A stretch of DNA of 38,160 nt, taken from NCBI GenBank assembly GCA_002427745.1, contig DIYF01000018.1, positions 1 to 38,160 on the forward strand. The letters are read 5' to 3'. Each line of letters starts with the position of its first letter. Positions within the stretch are counted from its first letter, which is position 1. Source of the DNA: Roseivirga sp. UBA6061 (GTDB taxonomy: Bacteria > Bacteroidota > Bacteroidia > Cytophagales > Cyclobacteriaceae). Below the pieces are notes generated by a model. It was not told the DNA's origin, made no database searches, and worked only from the letters and a program-made list of their open reading frames with translations. Shown piece by piece: positions 27,601 through 37,200 of this stretch. The position numbers and the translations under genes were made by a program.

Positions 27601-30600
27601 AAGGCCGGTTTCCAAGTGATCCGGAGGATTTTCACAATTTCAATGAACCGATATCCGGTCTTGAATTTGTCGATGAGACCCGTAGAAAGCTTGTGGGCAA
27701 AGTAGTAGGGGGGACCCGGGAGGGAAATAAACCTGTAGGTTTTGAAAAGACCCTCAATAACATCGGTAAAGCTAAATTCAAGCTGGTATCCACAGATAAG
27801 AAGATTGATCTGGAAATTGAAACCGATGAAGTCACAGGAGAGTACATGGTAGACCTTCCTCCGAGGATTTATCAGGTAGTTGACCCCGTAACGGAAGACA
27901 TAGGAAAGATCAGGCTGGTTTCAACGAATACCACAATTACGGCCCCAACCCTGGAAATAGACCTTTTTACAGAGTTTGAACCGTCCTCAGACAGAGATAC
28001 TGTGGTCATTGCCGATGAAGTGCCTTTATTGCCGGGAGTCGTCAGGATTGATACGGTAGATAACAACACCAGAGAGGTAAGAGAATTCAGTTATGACAAA
28101 AAAGTCAATCAGGTTCATCGTACCACCCCCCGCGTAATAGTGGGAGACGGGCGCTTTACTGCCGCCAAAACCAAATTTCTGGGCGATAAGACCGCAGAGG
28201 TACCCAATGGTGATGAAGATCCCGTAATGCTGAATCTGATCAATGAGGCTTTCATCGGAGATGAAGCCGCTACTGATGAGCAACTCTTTACACTGGGCTT
28301 TCCGCTGGTTAAATCGGAGCATGACTATAAGCTCATTGTAAATGTAAATGAGCTCTATATCAATAACGACAGTGGTTCGCCAGTAGAAGATGTAGTGCCG
28401 GTTACAGATGCCCTCATTACCATAGACAATGACATGATGCGGCCGTTTTACCTGGATAACAATGGGGTACCTACCAACTATTCAGATGAGCCGGAAATGA
28501 CTAAAATAGTACTGAACAGCCAGGATGGTGATACACTGGTTCACTTTAAGGCCCTTGATCCTGAATTCAATGAGAACAGCAGCAACCCTGCATTGAGCTA
28601 CACACGTGAGTTTAAACTGACGGTAAACGCGGGAGGTAACATTGTGAACTGGCCTAACCCCAACGACCCGAATGCAGTACAGCACGTTTACGTTTTGGGT
28701 GATCAGAAAACTGAGAATTCAAGCTTTGTAACCAGTGGTCCCAGTGTGGTTGAATTCATCATCAGAGACCCTTATGGCGGGGAGAGTTTCGCCTTTCTTG
28801 AAAAAGGAGAGACTATTACAATGAGCCAGGAATACAACCTGGTGGAGAGTTCCGCTGCCGGAGTCGACCTCACTGTTCGCTTGGGAAGTGATGACGGTGA
28901 CAAGACAAGCGTGAAGCTAAACGCTGGTTTTGAGTCTGAATCGTCTAAGGATTCGACAGGGACTTTTACCACAGAGCTGACCACTACACAGCGGATAGAA
29001 ACGAGATCGGATGCTGAAGAAGTAGGTACCGGGGGAGACCTCTACGTCAGCCGCTCCAATAATTATCAGGCTGGTCTCTCACGCAGATTAAGGCTGGTAG
29101 ACATAGGCAATTGCTCTGAAGACGGTCTTATTACCTGTTTTGATGATTCACCAGTTATCGAGAAAGATGGTAAATCATATAAACTGGGAAGGAGTTTTGC
29201 CACCTTCCTGGAGCCTGATAGCATACCGACTTACTTTATTTTCACCCAGAACCATATCATCAAAACCCTGATACCTGATTTGCAAAATGCCAGGAATTCT
29301 ATTTTGGCATTCAGCGATAAGTATGTGAGTAAGCTATTGCCTACCGATGCCAATTACGGGTTGAGCAATGATGACCCTGTATGGAACCTGGACCCGGAGA
29401 TTAACAGTCCCGACCTGTATGACCATGAAGAAGACAGCGATGGTAACAGTTATACCTTTACAAGGGAGGAAGACAGTGATGTAGATAGTGTTGCCTGGCT
29501 CAACCAACAAATCAGGCTTTGGCGGGAGGCTATTGAACGCAATGAAGTTGAAAAACTGGTTGCGCTGGGGGGAGACCCCGATGATAATATATCCGTATCT
29601 GCCGGGGCGCGGTTTGCTAAAGAGATTACCTCTTCGGAGACCACGGAAACGTCAGTTACCTATGGGTTGTCAAGTAGCTTTAGTGCTGGCCTGGAAGTGA
29701 ACGTTGGCAATGCATTTTTCGGAATTAATACACAGGCCAATCTGGACATTACCGAAAGCACCTCTCTGGGCACCGTAGGAAGCGAAACCAACAGCACAAC
29801 TTACGGATATGAGATTTACGAACCGGATGTAGGCGACTTTGTATCCATGAATGTATATGACGGGCTTAATAACAATGGCCCTGTCTTTATACTTACCGGT
29901 GGAGAAACATCCTGTCCTCACGAAGAGGCCCCTGTTACTATGTTTGCCCAGCCCGGAACACAAATAGGCAGTTCTACTTTCCAAAGAGATAAGCCCAGAC
30001 TGGAGGTTGATGTGGCTGAGCTGTTTAATGTACCGGCCGATGCACAGGCATCATTCAATGTGACCTTGTTCAATGACAGTGAAAGCCAGGATGATTTCTT
30101 TTACACCCTGCAGGTAATAGACCAGAGCAACCCGAACGGAGCCGTTCTGAAAATAGACGGAGAGTTCTTTGATTCCCGCAGACAATTCCTGGTTCCCGGT
30201 ACCGGAGCTATTAACAAAGTCATCACGGTTGAAAGAGGCCCCTTTGACTATGATTATGAAGATATCAAAGTGGTAATGGGTTCAGTATGTCAGTCCGATC
30301 CTACAGATTTTGAAAGGGTTATAGCTGATACCGTTTCTATCTCCGCCTTCTTCCTGCCGGTTTGTACTACTCCTGAGATCGTGTCTCCGGATGATAACTG
30401 GACGGTGAACAACAGGTTTATGAACCAGATGAGTATCGAAATCGGAGAATTTGATATCAACTTCTCAGGCTTTGAATTCCTCGAGTTACAGTATAAATCT
30501 GCGGAGTCTTCTACCTGGATTCCTATTCAACGTTTTTTCAGAGACCTGGAGGCATCGGGTAATCCTGTCAATGGCATGGAGATACCCAGGACCGGTTCGT

Positions 30601-33600
30601 CCTTTTCATATCAGTGGGATGTATCAGCTATTCAGGACGGAGATTATGACATAAGGGTCATTTCTGATTGCGAGGTGCTGGCAACCAACGGACGTGTTAC
30701 CGCAGATTCCAGAATAAAATCGGGAACCATCGACCGGATTAACCCACATGCTTTTGGAAGCCCCCAACCCGGTGACGGCATACTGTCTCCGGGAGATGAG
30801 ATATCCATCCAGTTTAATGAGCCTATCAATACAGCCATTGTGCCGCAGAACTTTATTATGACCGGGGTGCTCAACGGAGCAGACCTCGATCATAACATCA
30901 GTGTACACTTTGATGGTACTGGCAATGGAGAGGTCATCATGACCAATCCACCCAACCTGAGAAGAAAGACCTTTACGATAGACTTCTGGGCCAAACGTGC
31001 CGGTACCGGTGCTGCGGTCATGCTGCACCAGGGAGCTTCAGAAACGGAGATGCTACAGCTGGGCTTCAATGCATCCGATCAGGTGTACTTCAATATCAAC
31101 GGTCGGGTATTTCAGACCGCAATAGCCGTGACCAACGAACAGTGGAATCATTACAGCTTTGTCTATGACCATGAGGCAAAAGAGGCCCGCGTATGGGTAG
31201 CCAGTGGTACAGATACTTTCCAGGAAGCCAAACCTGATTTTGCCGCGGACTATCAGGTACAGGAAACCATGGTATTGGGTAAGAGTACGCTTGAAAACCC
31301 AATGCCATTCAATGGATTCCTGCATGAGCTCAGAATCTGGAACCGAACCTTTACAGAATCTGAAATCACCACAAACCGGAGTGTTGTTTTAAGCCCTGGC
31401 ACGGTAGGGCTTTTGGCCAACTGGACATTTGAGGAAGGGCGAGGTGAATTTGTGTCGGACAAGGTAAAGTCGAGACAGGCCGCGGTAAATACTTCGTGGA
31501 GAATTGATCCGGCCGGTATGTCCATGTCACTTAACGGTAGTACCGCTTACCTCGAGGCAGATGGCGTGGCCCATTTTGATGCCGATCAGGACTTCACGCT
31601 GGAGCTCTGGTTCAAAACTGACTCAGAAGAGGCGATGAACTTCTTTTCTTCCGGTAGAGGAGATGGAACAGATGATAACGCTGCGGGTTGGTCACTGGGT
31701 ATAGAAGCGGGTAACGTATTCCTGCAGACCAATGGTAAAACGATCAGAAAGAGTGGTTTGAATCTGGCTGATGGTCAGTGGCATCATATTGCTATGGTCG
31801 TTGACAGGCTTACCAATACTACCTTGCTTGTAGATGGTGAGTCGCGTGGATTCCTTAACAGTGACGTGTTAGGTGAGTTTTCTGGTGATACTTTCTGGTT
31901 TGGAAGACGAGGCTGGAAAGAGAACGGTGTCCAAAAATCTGATCAGTATTTCGAAGGCCAGCTTGATGAAATAAGGCTTTGGAGCACTGCCCGCAGACTG
32001 AGGGAGATCAGTTTCAGCCGTTATAATAAACTTAAGGGAGATGAGCTCGGGCTCAGGTTATATTATCCCTTTGAGAGTTTCCAGCTTTCTCCGGCTCAGA
32101 TCTATCTGTCAGAGGAAGACCTGACCAATAATGCAAACGGAGAAGATGCCGTGGCAGCGACCCTGGACAACCAAAACGGTGCCTTTGCTGATGATACACC
32201 ACCCATCAGGTTGCCACGACCATTGCAGTCGGTCAATTTCAACTATTCTGTCAACGGAGATAAAATTATACTTACTCCCAATGAAGACAACGACAGGATA
32301 GAGAATGTGGAGCTGTCCATTGGTGTTAAAAACATTAAGGACCTGAACGGCAATGGTCTGGATGCCCCCATTACCTGGACGGCTTTTGTAGACCGGAATG
32401 ACGTGGTCTGGCTGGATGATGAACTGGATCTGGAAAAAGAACTCAACGCTGCTTATGCCTTTGAGGTGGAAATTACCAATCAGGGAGGACAACTCAGAGA
32501 TTTTGTGATTAGCAACCTGCCCGCCTGGCTTACGGCATCGCCCTCCAGTGGAACGCTCGAACCTACCCGCTCAAGAACCATCCGCTTTGAAGTAGATGAG
32601 GGCCTGAACATAGGTGAGTATGATGAGTTTGTTCACCTGACTACCGATTTCGGCTTTGATGAAAGACTGAGCCTGAACCTGAATGTATTTAAGGCGCCAC
32701 CGGTCGATTGGACAGTGGAACCCTCAGACTATCAGTTCTCCATGAGTCTTGTGGGAGCTGTGAAAATCTCAGATATCCTGTCGAGAGATAAGAATGACCT
32801 GATCGCTGCCTTTATTGACGGTGAGGTGAGAGGTGTGGCGCCATTGAGCTATGTCAGCGAATTTGATCAGTACCAGGCTTTCCTGTCCATCTACACCAAT
32901 GACGATGTAGGAAAGGACATTACCTACAAGGTCTGGGATGCCAGTGAGGGGCTGGTGTATACAGGAATCCGACTTTCCAATCAGTCTGCCGGAAAAGTGA
33001 GCCAGGATGCATTCTTTGGTACTCCCGCGGCTCCGGTAGTTCTTATGGCCGACACCTTTCTTGAAAACACCGTGGAAGTGGGTGCCGGCTGGAGCTGGAT
33101 ATCATTCAATCTTAATTCAAACGATCTGGCGGATATCAATACCCTGATGAGTGACTTTCCGGCTACGGAAAACGATCAGCTAAAAGGCACCGAGTTCTTT
33201 GATCAGTACGATCCAGTCAATGGATGGATAGGAAGTCTTTCTGCCAATGGAGGCGTGCAAAAAGAGCGTATGTACAAGCTCAACAGCGTCAACGGGGGAG
33301 AAATCACCTTCACAGGGAGTCTCATCGATGTAGCCTCTGCACCCGTGAATCTTTCAGAAGGATGGAACTGGGTAGGATTCCTGGGAAGAAATAACCAGTC
33401 TATTGATGAAGCACTCTCAAACATCACCAATCTATCCGTAGGTGATCGTATTAAGGGGCAACGTGAATTTGCCATCTATGGCGGTGCCGGTATTGGTTGG
33501 GTTGGAAGCCTTTCCAGTCTGAAACCCGGTGAAGGCTATCTCTATTATGCCGGTATAGCAGGAGTTCTTACTTATCCTGAACTGTCTGTCGGTATTTCAA

Positions 33601-34238
33601 GTACATCCAGCGGCCAGTCTCTGATATCATCTGCCAGGTCTATTGATCTTGAGCAATATGGTCTCAACCCGACACAGTTTGAGACTAATATGAACATGGT
33701 AGTGGAGGTAAGCGGAATTGAGTTGCAGCCGGATGATTTGCTCCTGGTAAGAAATGCAGAAGATGAGGCGGTCGGGCTCGCCTATGCCAGCGACAATCCT
33801 GTTTTAGATGAGCCGGCTTTCTTCGTGACGATTTATGGAAATTCTGCATCATCTATTGAATTTGAATTACTGAGAGGAAGCAGAACCTTTGCACTTACAC
33901 CTCAGAGGCAAGTCACCTTCACTTACCGGGCCGATACCCAGTCAGGCTCTTTAGAGGCACCGGTAATACTGCTCGCAGAGGAGATTTCTGCTGAGTCAAT
34001 TACCGCCAAAGCCATTCCCAACCCATTTGAGAACAATGTGAGGGTGTCCTGGCTTGCTGCTGACCCGCCTGAACATATTCAGATTGTGAATACAGATGGT
34101 TTGGTAATGCAAAACCTGAGTGAGCTGAAAGGTGGACATCAGGACATTTCATTCGAGGGTATGGGTCAGGGTATGTACCTCATTCGCTTGCATTTCGAAC
34201 AGAAGACATTGGTGCTCAAGGTGATTAAATCTAAATAG
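24612..34238 (+). CDS. Giant T9SS-secreted FnIII/LamG multidomain protein, type A sorting tail
   Basis: 3208 residues from ATG 24612, chosen because it gives a normal signal peptide (MKRMICGLILLLAFFQTQNL, cleavage near SGQ). The in-frame ATG at 24492 would add 40 polar residues before it. Layout: N-terminal beta domain 30-190; four FnIII-like domains 195-615; a carboxypeptidase-regulatory-like domain (622-911) interrupted by LamG-1 (656-855); two more regulatory-like domains to about 1130; an unnamed module about 1380-1780 with two Ser/Thr-rich segments and the motif GGETSCPHE; Ig-like domains to 2035; a Big_5-like domain (2040-2597) interrupted by LamG-2 and LamG-3 (2096-2490); a BACON-like domain to 2697; a WTVEPSDYQFSMS domain 2698-2810; a duplicated GWSWISF/GWNWVGF segment 2815-2990; type A T9SS tail 3128-3208 (AKAIPNPFENNVRVSW, GMGQGMYLIRL). 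LamG domains usually bind sugars or proteins. No catalytic motif is seen. Co-transcription with the cadherin gene 8 bases downstream is likely. Confidence 0.95.
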   Translation: MNLLMKRMICGLILLLAFFQTQNLSGQTEDPVLPFASDKVWDEANEYTDPNKGEFFNYSYDPCTGILKYVFFVYETGETDEVQRMTLRLRTEDGTEEVQMFDFYLLTSAHTHEIELPTFLSSTTASYEADANLTSAKVRTRGEDVFIQIDYLVGTRFQFQKNFINMNVTILGSDGFNEVTSSSIFNNNKSSFTANALQPPSSAPNVSRLADAKGFKIDFLLPTNCTGTYTDDDGPFYEVQRAEADGSGLTTIIEDIAYSIGSKQHNDVSSGANFIDDCTEYKYRVRVYSRVGGVKQYAGESESDFSTALKYVELLDEPSNISATTDLCDGTISLTWDYNFANPDAFYVYRKMLEDSEFSLLSEVSGGVRNFSDPIAEDDRNKDIQYRVATYNGCDATPAASLTTVTGKAIEALVAPTDVKVEELVNGNSKGVRITWNDNSDVEDNYIISRQLKNGGGLVNIELSANATSYDDFDVSVCELYVYTVKVVNDSCAPDGFSEPDETQEISLDAELSNIITESSLIASRGYFSDRVTLDWTVGGISDNISRYRIFSRPLGSTGEPVAIGVVSGTERSYEDTKAEPGLVLEYFLIGETDCGEALLTTNDTEQIALATTGVSKATGFRSPTGVINGNIAYEGGNGVGGVKVIVETDQGNNGRSLLFDGNDAVTISDSDKSLTPESMSLGFYLRPELNDLADEGATLFEKSNAYRVTLAKDGKLTFALFIDGAYQSVESTDALSGTAFQQLYLTYDGTSMKIYIDGELDNTKAQSGSMDLDNAQALVIGSAYHGLLDEINLWDIAKSANSIVTDYVRLLNRDEEGLIGYWPIGVGLGEEAFDASMTGNKFNGNDGLLVGVEWSEVIPDRDQLGTVAYTNSQGNYTVDGIAFNGEGQNFTVTPVFGVHEFSPQQRFIYLGQGNLVQNAVDFEDISSFTVTGSVVFDFNETKVGSEDVKLLVDGRPVFDANGKVILTDENGLFSIQVPIGEHSISVEKDDHTFAFEGRFPSDPEDFHNFNEPISGLEFVDETRRKLVGKVVGGTREGNKPVGFEKTLNNIGKAKFKLVSTDKKIDLEIETDEVTGEYMVDLPPRIYQVVDPVTEDIGKIRLVSTNTTITAPTLEIDLFTEFEPSSDRDTVVIADEVPLLPGVVRIDTVDNNTREVREFSYDKKVNQVHRTTPRVIVGDGRFTAAKTKFLGDKTAEVPNGDEDPVMLNLINEAFIGDEAATDEQLFTLGFPLVKSEHDYKLIVNVNELYINNDSGSPVEDVVPVTDALITIDNDMMRPFYLDNNGVPTNYSDEPEMTKIVLNSQDGDTLVHFKALDPEFNENSSNPALSYTREFKLTVNAGGNIVNWPNPNDPNAVQHVYVLGDQKTENSSFVTSGPSVVEFIIRDPYGGESFAFLEKGETITMSQEYNLVESSAAGVDLTVRLGSDDGDKTSVKLNAGFESESSKDSTGTFTTELTTTQRIETRSDAEEVGTGGDLYVSRSNNYQAGLSRRLRLVDIGNCSEDGLITCFDDSPVIEKDGKSYKLGRSFATFLEPDSIPTYFIFTQNHIIKTLIPDLQNARNSILAFSDKYVSKLLPTDANYGLSNDDPVWNLDPEINSPDLYDHEEDSDGNSYTFTREEDSDVDSVAWLNQQIRLWREAIERNEVEKLVALGGDPDDNISVSAGARFAKEITSSETTETSVTYGLSSSFSAGLEVNVGNAFFGINTQANLDITESTSLGTVGSETNSTTYGYEIYEPDVGDFVSMNVYDGLNNNGPVFILTGGETSCPHEEAPVTMFAQPGTQIGSSTFQRDKPRLEVDVAELFNVPADAQASFNVTLFNDSESQDDFFYTLQVIDQSNPNGAVLKIDGEFFDSRRQFLVPGTGAINKVITVERGPFDYDYEDIKVVMGSVCQSDPTDFERVIADTVSISAFFLPVCTTPEIVSPDDNWTVNNRFMNQMSIEIGEFDINFSGFEFLELQYKSAESSTWIPIQRFFRDLEASGNPVNGMEIPRTGSSFSYQWDVSAIQDGDYDIRVISDCEVLATNGRVTADSRIKSGTIDRINPHAFGSPQPGDGILSPGDEISIQFNEPINTAIVPQNFIMTGVLNGADLDHNISVHFDGTGNGEVIMTNPPNLRRKTFTIDFWAKRAGTGAAVMLHQGASETEMLQLGFNASDQVYFNINGRVFQTAIAVTNEQWNHYSFVYDHEAKEARVWVASGTDTFQEAKPDFAADYQVQETMVLGKSTLENPMPFNGFLHELRIWNRTFTESEITTNRSVVLSPGTVGLLANWTFEEGRGEFVSDKVKSRQAAVNTSWRIDPAGMSMSLNGSTAYLEADGVAHFDADQDFTLELWFKTDSEEAMNFFSSGRGDGTDDNAAGWSLGIEAGNVFLQTNGKTIRKSGLNLADGQWHHIAMVVDRLTNTTLLVDGESRGFLNSDVLGEFSGDTFWFGRRGWKENGVQKSDQYFEGQLDEIRLWSTARRLREISFSRYNKLKGDELGLRLYYPFESFQLSPAQIYLSEEDLTNNANGEDAVAATLDNQNGAFADDTPPIRLPRPLQSVNFNYSVNGDKIILTPNEDNDRIENVELSIGVKNIKDLNGNGLDAPITWTAFVDRNDVVWLDDELDLEKELNAAYAFEVEITNQGGQLRDFVISNLPAWLTASPSSGTLEPTRSRTIRFEVDEGLNIGEYDEFVHLTTDFGFDERLSLNLNVFKAPPVDWTVEPSDYQFSMSLVGAVKISDILSRDKNDLIAAFIDGEVRGVAPLSYVSEFDQYQAFLSIYTNDDVGKDITYKVWDASEGLVYTGIRLSNQSAGKVSQDAFFGTPAAPVVLMADTFLENTVEVGAGWSWISFNLNSNDLADINTLMSDFPATENDQLKGTEFFDQYDPVNGWIGSLSANGGVQKERMYKLNSVNGGEITFTGSLIDVASAPVNLSEGWNWVGFLGRNNQSIDEALSNITNLSVGDRIKGQREFAIYGGAGIGWVGSLSSLKPGEGYLYYAGIAGVLTYPELSVGISSTSSGQSLISSARSIDLEQYGLNPTQFETNMNMVVEVSGIELQPDDLLLVRNAEDEAVGLAYASDNPVLDEPAFFVTIYGNSASSIEFELLRGSRTFALTPQRQVTFTYRADTQSGSLEAPVILLAEEISAESITAKAIPNPFENNVRVSWLAADPPEHIQIVNTDGLVMQNLSELKGGHQDISFEGMGQGMYLIRLHFEQKTLVLKVIKSK

Positions 34239-34246
34239 CCGGCCTT

Positions 34247-37200
34247 ATGAGACTGTTGAAATACAAAGTAGAACGTTTCGGTTGGCTCCTGCTGTTGCTC
34301 CTGTGGTCGGTGACCACCTTGAAAGGGCAGAATGCTCCTGACTGGACGGTTAACCCGGGAGAGTTTCAGTTTTCCATGACCATGGTGGCATCCGTCAGAG
34401 TGGATAATGTTCTTTCGGCAGATGCCGGTGATCAGGTGGGAGTTTTTGTAAATGATGAATTAAGAGGCACCGGCAAACTGTCGGTAGAGGTGCCGTCATC
34501 CGGAGCTTTGGTGGCTTTTATTCAGGTTTACAGCAATGAGGTAAGTGGAGAAGTATTGAGCTTCAAAATCTATGATGCCAGTGCAGATCAGGTAGTGGAT
34601 GCTGTGAATGCCGAAGTGTTTGAGGATGGGAAAAAGCTTGGAGGAAACCAGGAACCCTACGAAGTGACGAATAATACCATCCCTTCCGCCATCCAGTTAA
34701 GTACAGATAACTTTGATGAGAACCTGAGTGTAGGTACGCAGGTAGCTGCTTTTTCCAATAACGATCCTGATGAAGAAGAGACTCATAGCTATGTATTGGT
34801 AAGTGGTGAGGGGGATGATCACAATAGTCGATTCTCAATTGATGGCGCAGCTCTGAAGACGGATGTGGCATTTGATTACGAAGAACTTGCATCGCTGAGC
34901 CTCAGAGTGAAAGTGACAGACAGCAAGGGAGCGGAGTATTCTCAGGTTCTCACCATGTCGGTAAATGATGTGAATGATGCACCCACGGCTATTAATCTTG
35001 ATAACGACCATATTGATGAGAATGCGGCCCTGAGCAGCCAGGTGGGAGCATTAGAGTCGGAAGATCAGGATGCCGAAGATACCCACACCTATACCCTGGT
35101 AGACGGAGAAGGAGATACCCATAATGCATTCTTTCAAATAAATGGCGGTTCAATTGTATCTCAGGAGATCTTCGATTTCGAAGCGCTGTCTGAGCTGAGT
35201 ATTCGGGTCAGGTCAACAGATGAAACAGGTGACTTTTTTGAGCAGGCTTTCAGTATACAGGTCAACGATATCAATGATGCTCCCTCAGGTATGTCATTGT
35301 CTTCAACAGACATTAATGAAAATGCAGGAAGCAATGCCATGATTGGAACATTAAGCTCTCAGGATGAAGATGCTGAGGATACCCACACCTATGCATTTGC
35401 AGAAGGTGAAGGAGATGATGGCAATGCCGTTTTTACCTTGAGAAATGGCGGAGAACTCTTCGCGATAGAAGATTTTGATTTTGAGACCAGATCGACCTAC
35501 AGCATCCGACTGGCCACAACTGATAATGACGGGCTGACTTTTTCTAAAACCTTTGAAATTACCGTAAATGATATCAATGAGGCTCCCGTAGCGATACTGC
35601 TGAGTAACAGTAGTATAGATGAGAATAGTGCGGACGGCACTGTCATCGGCAATTTATCCTCCTCCGATCCGGACACTGGCGATAATCACCAATACACACT
35701 AATAGCAGGTGCCGGTGACGAGGGGAATGCCGCCTTTTCTATCAATGACAATGATCAGTTGGTGGCATCAGAGGTATTTGATTTTGAGCAGCAGGCCACC
35801 TACAGCGTTCGCATAGAAAGTATGGATGCGGGCGGTCTGACACTGGCTCAGATTTTCACAATCAACGTTAACAACCTAAACGAAGGCTCAACAGTGATTG
35901 CTCTTTCGGCCAATTCATTGGCAGAGAACAATACGGTTGGTGATGCGATCGGAGATTTCAGTACCACCGACCCTGATAATGCCGAAACCTTTACTTATGC
36001 CCTGGTGACGGGTGATGGAGATACCGATAATGCCTCTTTCGACATTGATGGCAGTTCGCTCAAAGCAGCAGCTGCTTTTGATCATGAAAGTCAGAGCAGC
36101 TATAGCATTCGGGTCCGCTCTACTGACAGTCAATCCAATCAACTGGAAGCAGTTTTCTCTATCACGGTTCAGGATGTCAATGAAGCTCCAACAGCTTTGG
36201 CACTCTCCAATAGTACGGTCGAAGAGAATCAGGCAGAAAGCACCTCAATTGGTGATTTGTCCACTACCGATGTAGATGATGGAGATAGCTTTGTGTACAG
36301 CTTTGTAGAAGGAGATGGCGATACCGACAATGAACTGTTTACCATCCAGAATGGAAATGAGTTGTTTTCAACCACCAGCTTTGACTTTGAGACCAAATCG
36401 AGCTTTTCAGTGAGAATTAAGTCTACTGATCAGACAGGGGAGAGCGTAGCATCTTCCTTCACACTTACCATTACTGATGTCAATGATGCTCCGACAGAGG
36501 TTCTTCTGTCACAGGCTGATCTGGATGAGAACAATGCCCCGGGTAAAGTGATCGGAACTTTCAGCAGTACTGACCAGGATGCGGGAGATACGCATACCTA
36601 CAGCCTGACAGCCGGTACCGGAGATGAGGACAATGCCAGCTTTAGCATCAATGAAAGTGGCGAGTTGTTGGCTGGTGAAAGCTTTGACTTTGAGCAGCAA
36701 TCCAGCTATTCTATCCGGGTGACCAGCACTGATTCAGAAGGCGCTGCTTTTGCCGCATCTTTTGCCATAGCGATCAATGATCTGAACGAAAGCTCAACAG
36801 TGATTGCCCTTTCGGCCAATTCATTGGCGGAGAACAATACGGTTGGTGATGCGATCGGAGATTTCAGTACCACTGACCCGGATAATGCGGAAACCTTTAC
36901 TTATGCCCTGGTGGCAGGTGATGGAGATAGCGATAATGAATCATTCGATATTGATGGCAGTTCACTGAAAGCAGCAGCTGCTTTTGATCATGAAAGCCAG
37001 AGCAGCTACAGTATTCGGGTCCGCTCTACAGACAGCCAATCCAATGAACTGGAAGCAGTTTTCTCTATCACGATTCAGGATGTCAATGAAGCTCCAACAG
37101 CTTTGGCACTCTCCAATAGTACGGTCGAAGAGAATCAGGCAGAAAGCACCTCAATTGGTGATTTGTCCACTACCGATGTAGATGATGGAGATAGCTTCGT

